Source of the DNA: Bacteroidales bacterium
GTDB lineage: Bacteria > Bacteroidota > Bacteroidia > Bacteroidales > Marinilabiliaceae
NCBI GenBank assembly: GCA_003251015.1
Contig: QKIO01000086.1
Location: 1 to 43,115 of the forward strand
Length of the DNA stretch: 43,115 bases
Reading direction: 5' to 3'
Made by a program: the position numbers and the translations under genes. The notes beneath the pieces were generated by a model. The model had not been told where the DNA came from. It saw only the letters and a list, made by a program, of their open reading frames with translations, and made no database searches. Shown here in pieces: positions 39,523 to 43,115 of this stretch. How positions within the stretch are numbered: the stretch's first letter is position 1; each line of letters opens with the position of its first letter.

Positions 39523-39530
39523 TATATTTG
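39523..39530 (+). promoter_or_regulatory. -7 element of fabD
   Basis: TATATTTG, an exact TAnnTTTG, 94 nt before the fabD ATG. A TTTC about 18 nt upstream is a poor -33 match. It would leave a leader of roughly 90 nt. Confidence 0.5.
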
Positions 39531-39624
39531 CGTTTGAAAAAAATGGGTTGAATAGTTATGTGTACCCAATAGAAAAAACGTACCATACACACCCAAAACA
39601 CACATTAAACTTAAATTTATTTAA

Positions 39625-40515
39625 ATGAAAGCATACGTATTTCCTGGTCAAGGAGCCCAATATGTTGGTATGGGAAAAGACCTATATGAGAATTCAGCCC
39701 TTGCTAAAGACATGTTTGAAAAAGCCAATGAGATTCTTGGTTTTCGCATTACCGACTTAATGTTTTCAGGAACTGATGAAGACCTAAAACAAACAAAAGT
39801 AACACAGCCTGCAATTTTTCTTCACTCGGTAATTTTAGCTAAAACCTTAGGTGATAGTTTTAAGCCAGAGATGACGGCTGGTCACTCATTGGGCGAATTC
39901 TCTGCACTTGTAGCAGCTGGCGCCATGAACTTTGAGGATGGACTAAAACTAGTTTCTCAACGTGCGTTAGCGATGCAAAAAGCATGTGAAGTAGAGCCAT
40001 CAACCATGGCCGCAATTGTAGGATTGGAAGACAATATTGTAGAAGAGGTTTGCGCTAGCATTAGTGAAGTTGTGGTAGCTGCAAATTACAACTGTCCAGG
40101 ACAGCTTGTTATATCTGGCTCAATAGCTGGAGTTGATAAAGCATGTGAGTTACTAACTGAAAAAGGTGCTAAAAGAGCACTTAAGCTACCTGTTGGTGGT
40201 GCTTTTCACTCACCATTGATGGAGCCTGCCAGAACAGAATTAGCTGCAGCTATAAAAAACACCACTTTTAATGCACCTATCTGTCCTATCTACCAAAATG
40301 TAAATGCCAAAGCAGTAACAAATCCAGAAGAAATCAAAGAAAACTTGGTAGCCCAATTGACAGCGCCAGTACGTTGGACACAAACAGCCATTAACATGAT
40401 TGCTGACGGTGCCACTTCATTTACAGAAATTGGACCAGGTAAAGTATTGCAAGGTTTGGTTAAGAAAGTTGACCGTAATATTGAAACTGATGGTTATAGC
40501 ACTTTTCAAGCGTAA
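39625..40515 (+). CDS. fabD: Malonyl-CoA:ACP transacylase
   Basis: 296 residues. Loads malonyl onto acyl carrier protein for fatty-acid synthesis. Nucleophile S88 in GHSLGEFSAL, R113 for the carboxylate, H195 in GGAFHSPLM, and PGQGAQYVGMG near the start as oxyanion-hole strand. Cytosolic. It stands alone and not in a fab cluster, divergent from rpsL. Confidence 0.98.
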   Translation: MKAYVFPGQGAQYVGMGKDLYENSALAKDMFEKANEILGFRITDLMFSGTDEDLKQTKVTQPAIFLHSVILAKTLGDSFKPEMTAGHSLGEFSALVAAGAMNFEDGLKLVSQRALAMQKACEVEPSTMAAIVGLEDNIVEEVCASISEVVVAANYNCPGQLVISGSIAGVDKACELLTEKGAKRALKLPVGGAFHSPLMEPARTELAAAIKNTTFNAPICPIYQNVNAKAVTNPEEIKENLVAQLTAPVRWTQTAINMIADGATSFTEIGPGKVLQGLVKKVDRNIETDGYSTFQA

Positions 40516-40536
40516 TTAAAAGCTGAACTTTAATAC

Positions 40537-40573
40537 AAAAGGCGGAAAGAATTAAATCTTTTCCGCCTTTTTT
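40537..40573. terminator. Bidirectional terminator between fabD and hisB
   Basis: AAAAGGCGGAAA (40537-40548) pairs with TTTCCGCCTTTT (40560-40571), with T and A tracts on both sides. It serves the two converging units. Confidence 0.9.
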
Positions 40574-40593
40574 GTCTTTCATTATTCATCAGT

Positions 40594-41730
40594 CTACAGT
40601 ACCCCTTTAGTACTTGGCAGTTGATTGCTGTAAGGATCTTTACGTATGGCAGCACGAATAGCGCGTGCCAAGGCTTTAAATATCCCTTCTATTTTATGAT
40701 GTTCATTTGCTCCTTCAGCTTTAATATTTAGATTACTTGCCGATGCATCAGAAAAGCTTTTAAAGAAATGATGAAACATCTCAGTAGGTGTATCTCCAAT
40801 TAACTCACGTTTAAAATCTGCATCCCAAACCAACCAAGGACGACCTCCAAAATCAATAGCCACCTGCACCAAACAATCATCCATAGGTAGGCAAAAGCCA
40901 TAACGTTCGATACCACGTTTATCGCCTAAAGCCTTTTTAAAAGCCTCACCCAAAACAATGGCCGTATCTTCCATAGTGTGGTGTTCATCAACATGAAGAT
41001 CTCCAGCTACCTTAATGGTTAAGTCGGCCCCAGAATGCTTCCCAATTTGCTCCAACATATGATCAAAGAAGTGCAAACCTGTAGAAATATCACACTTACC
41101 TGTGCCATCTAAATTAAGTGAAACTAAAATTGAAGTCTCTGCTGTTTTACGTTCAACCACAGCAGTACGCTCGGTTTTAAAAAGGAAAGCTGCAATAACA
41201 GACCAGTCGAGCGTGGTTAACACACAAGAAGGTGCTAAACCTGTTTGATTTAATAATTGCTCCGCCTCAACTGCGTCTTTAATAAAAATAGCCTTACAAC
41301 CTAAGTTATTAGCCAACTCCACATCGGTTATTCGGTCTCCTATTACAAAAGAATTAGACATATCGTATCCATCGCCCAAATATTTGCCCAACAAGCCAGT
41401 ACGAGGTTTTCGTGTAGGGGCGTTATCTTCTGGGAACGATTTATCAATAAGGACTTCATCAAAATGAATACCTTCACCTTCTAGTGCTTGCATCATCGCA
41501 TTTTGAGCAGGCCAAAACGTATCTTCAGGAAACGAGGCTGTACCTAAACCATCTTGATTAGTAACCATCACCAACTCAAAATCGAGTAAATTGGCTATCT
41601 TAGATAGATTCTGAAAAACCCCTGGATAATACCTCAACTTATCAAGACTATCGACTTGATAATCGACAGGTGGTTCAAGTATTAATGTGCCATCTCTATC
41701 GATAAAAAGCACTCTTTTTTGAGTATTCAT
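40594..41730 (-). CDS. hisB: Bifunctional histidinol-phosphatase/imidazoleglycerol-phosphate dehydratase
   Basis: 378 residues. N-terminal HAD phosphatase (1 to about 185) with nucleophile D11 and D13 in DRDGT, TNQDG at 57-61, and [10 protein letters not shown]. The four zinc ligands of E. coli HisB (C, H, C, C) are replaced by D97?, S, A and T in [16 protein letters not shown]. The dehydratase (about 195-378) has [32 protein letters not shown] and [15 protein letters not shown] manganese sites. It performs steps 7 and 9 of histidine synthesis. 16 nt after hisC. Residue numbers near the zinc loop are approximate. Confidence 0.97.
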   Translation of the reverse strand: MNTQKRVLFIDRDGTLILEPPVDYQVDSLDKLRYYPGVFQNLSKIANLLDFELVMVTNQDGLGTASFPEDTFWPAQNAMMQALEGEGIHFDEVLIDKSFPEDNAPTRKPRTGLLGKYLGDGYDMSNSFVIGDRITDVELANNLGCKAIFIKDAVEAEQLLNQTGLAPSCVLTTLDWSVIAAFLFKTERTAVVERKTAETSILVSLNLDGTGKCDISTGLHFFDHMLEQIGKHSGADLTIKVAGDLHVDEHHTMEDTAIVLGEAFKKALGDKRGIERYGFCLPMDDCLVQVAIDFGGRPWLVWDADFKRELIGDTPTEMFHHFFKSFSDASASNLNIKAEGANEHHKIEGIFKALARAIRAAIRKDPYSNQLPSTKGVL

Positions 41731-41746
41731 AGTTCTAATTTATAGG

Positions 41747-42781
41747 TTACACAAAAGCTTTTAAGGCTTTGATAAGTTCTTCATTTTCAGCAGCAGTACC
41801 TACTGTAATGCGCAAACAACCGGCACACAGAGAAACCGATGAGCGATCGCGAATTATAATTTTAAGCCCTACTAAATAGTTATAAATACCCTTTGGGTTT
41901 GGAGTTTTGATAAGCAGATAGTTTGCATCGGAAGGAAAAACCTTTTCTACAAACGGTAAGGACTCTAATAACGACCTCAACACAGTGCGTTGGGCTAGGA
42001 TTTCAAGGACCCACTTGTTTTTATCATCCACCTGCTGCAACAACTCTAAAGCTGTTTGTTGAGAGAGTATGTTTATATTGTATGGGTACTTTATTTTACT
42101 TAACACCTTAATAATAGCCTCTGATGCGAAAGCCATACCCAAACGAATACCAGCCATGCCCCAAGCCTTAGAGAAAGTCTGCAGAATCACAAGATTGGGA
42201 TAATTGCTTAAACGAGGTAAAAAGCTTTTTTCGGGCACAAAATCGATATATGCCTCATCCAACACGACCACACCATCAAAACCAGTTAAAACAGCTTCGA
42301 TATCAGCTATAGCAAAACAATTAGATGTTGGATTATTGGGCGAGCACAGAAATAACAATTTAGTATTGGAATCGCAGGCTGCTAATAAACTAGGCACATC
42401 CAATTCAAAATCATCCTTTAACAATACCTTTTTGATTTTAATATTATTGATATCTGCAGCCACCTGATACATGCCGTAGGTAGGGTCAATCGACACCACA
42501 TTATCAACACCCGGCTCACAAAAGACACGATATAACAAATCGATAGGCTCATCAGAACCATTACCCAAAAATATATTAGGTACAGGCACTTGTTTAATCT
42601 CTGCAATACGTTCTTTCACCTTACGTTGATAAGGGTCTGGATATCTATTGTAAGGATTGTTATACGGATTTTCATTTGCATCCAAAAAAACACCTTCAGC
42701 ACCAGTATATTCATCACGAGCTGATGAGTATGGCTTTAAGGCTCGTATATTTTCTCTCAAAAGAAGGCTTATATCTTTCAT
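41747..42781 (-). CDS. hisC: Histidinol-phosphate aminotransferase
   Basis: 344 residues. Fold-type I PLP enzyme, step 8 of histidine synthesis. LDANENPYNNPYNRYPDPYQ at the N-terminus binds substrate; CSPNNPT at 146-152, DEAY at 175-178, and PLP lysine K205 in QTFSKAWGMAGIRLG. The ATG overlaps the hisD stop (ATGA), so the two are translationally coupled. Confidence 0.97.
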   Translation of the reverse strand: MKDISLLLRENIRALKPYSSARDEYTGAEGVFLDANENPYNNPYNRYPDPYQRKVKERIAEIKQVPVPNIFLGNGSDEPIDLLYRVFCEPGVDNVVSIDPTYGMYQVAADINNIKIKKVLLKDDFELDVPSLLAACDSNTKLLFLCSPNNPTSNCFAIADIEAVLTGFDGVVVLDEAYIDFVPEKSFLPRLSNYPNLVILQTFSKAWGMAGIRLGMAFASEAIIKVLSKIKYPYNINILSQQTALELLQQVDDKNKWVLEILAQRTVLRSLLESLPFVEKVFPSDANYLLIKTPNPKGIYNYLVGLKIIIRDRSSVSLCAGCLRITVGTAAENEELIKALKAFV

Positions 42782-43115
42782 AACGTAGATTTAATCTTAT
42801 TTAACCTTACTGTAACTGCATTTTTATGAGCTATAAGCTCTTCATTTTCAGCCATCAATTCAATAGAAGGCCCTAATTTCAACAAGCCTTTAGCCGAGAT
42901 TTTCTGATAGGTAATTTTTTTGGTATAACTATCCATATTAACTCCACTATAAGCCGTTGCATAGCCATGAGTTGGTAAGGTATGATTGGTACCAGAGGCA
43001 TAATCTCCTGCGCTCTCTGGTGAATAATTACCCAAGAACACCGAGCCCGCATTAGTTATACGTTTGGCTAATTCTTCATCATCTCTCATCGAAACAATAA
43101 GATGCTCAGGTGCAT
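42778..43115 (-). CDS. hisD: Histidinol dehydrogenase, C-terminal part
   Basis: 111 residues visible, open to the right edge; an internal ATG at 43089 is not the start since APEHLIVS, a family motif, lies before it. SAGDYASGTNHTLPTHGYA and the closing Glu/His-rich helix (AENEELIAHKNAVTVRL) identify it. Zinc enzyme oxidising histidinol to histidine, the last two steps. First visible gene of hisD-hisC-hisB. Confidence 0.96.
   Translation of the reverse strand, partial: APEHLIVSMRDDEELAKRITNAGSVFLGNYSPESAGDYASGTNHTLPTHGYATAYSGVNMDSYTKKITYQKISAKGLLKLGPSIELMAENEELIAHKNAVTVRLNKIKSTL

Larger units (their letters stand above)
39111..39624. other. 514-nt divergent regulatory region between rpsL and fabD
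   Basis: No credible gene on either strand. It holds two candidate minus-strand promoters for rpsL and one plus-strand element for fabD. The rest is very AT-rich. Confidence 0.7.

Overview
The window is from a member of the Bacteroidota. The ribosomal super-operon has the family layout rpsL-rpsG-fusA-rpsJ with no tuf gene. L36, S14 and S4 are zinc-less forms. Perfect TAnnTTTG promoter elements precede the tRNA-Lys, rpsL and fabD, Shine-Dalgarno sites are nearly absent, and several typical Bacteroidota proteins are present (propeller-SpoIIE regulator, Spy-like protein behind an ECF sigma factor, fused HisB). I cannot place it below phylum level with confidence. No insertion sequence, prophage, integrase or CRISPR array was seen; this is mostly conserved core chromosome.

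Layout. 1-2370 (minus): a cut-off cell-surface locus with two related exported proteins, then an exported beta-sandwich protein that appears to enter an outer-membrane barrel at the window edge. It resembles a fimbrial or usher-type export locus and is the best candidate for an undescribed system. 2655-3026 (plus): a lone CheY-like receiver. 3294-3366: tRNA-Lys(TTT) with its own promoter and terminator. 3602-5120 (minus): ECF sigma factor, membrane protein (probable anti-sigma) and Spy-like periplasmic protein. The first two genes are each preceded by the same 12-base sequence at the same distance from the start codon, which suggests autoregulation. 5286-6386 (plus): ychF. 6611-6742 (plus): a 43-residue membrane peptide. 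6799-14713 (minus): an Omp85/TamA-like barrel, TamB and a TPR protein in a tight cluster. 14817-18134 (minus): a propeller/Y_Y_Y/SpoIIE phosphatase. 18262-21025 (minus): eukaryotic-type citrate synthase and enolase.

21160-39110 (minus): the merged str-S10-spc-alpha translation operon, 32 genes from rpsL to rplQ, including fusA, secY, map, infA and rpoA. I found no convincing internal terminator. It starts at one or two good promoters at 39158-39260 and ends at a strong hairpin-T terminator at 21066-21103, before eno. rpmJ and rpmD are real genes of only 38 and 58 codons.

39625-40515 (plus): fabD. It shares a bidirectional terminator with the converging histidine genes hisD-hisC-hisB (40594-43115, minus), of which hisD is cut by the right edge.

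All functions are assigned by reading motifs and family resemblance; no database search was run.
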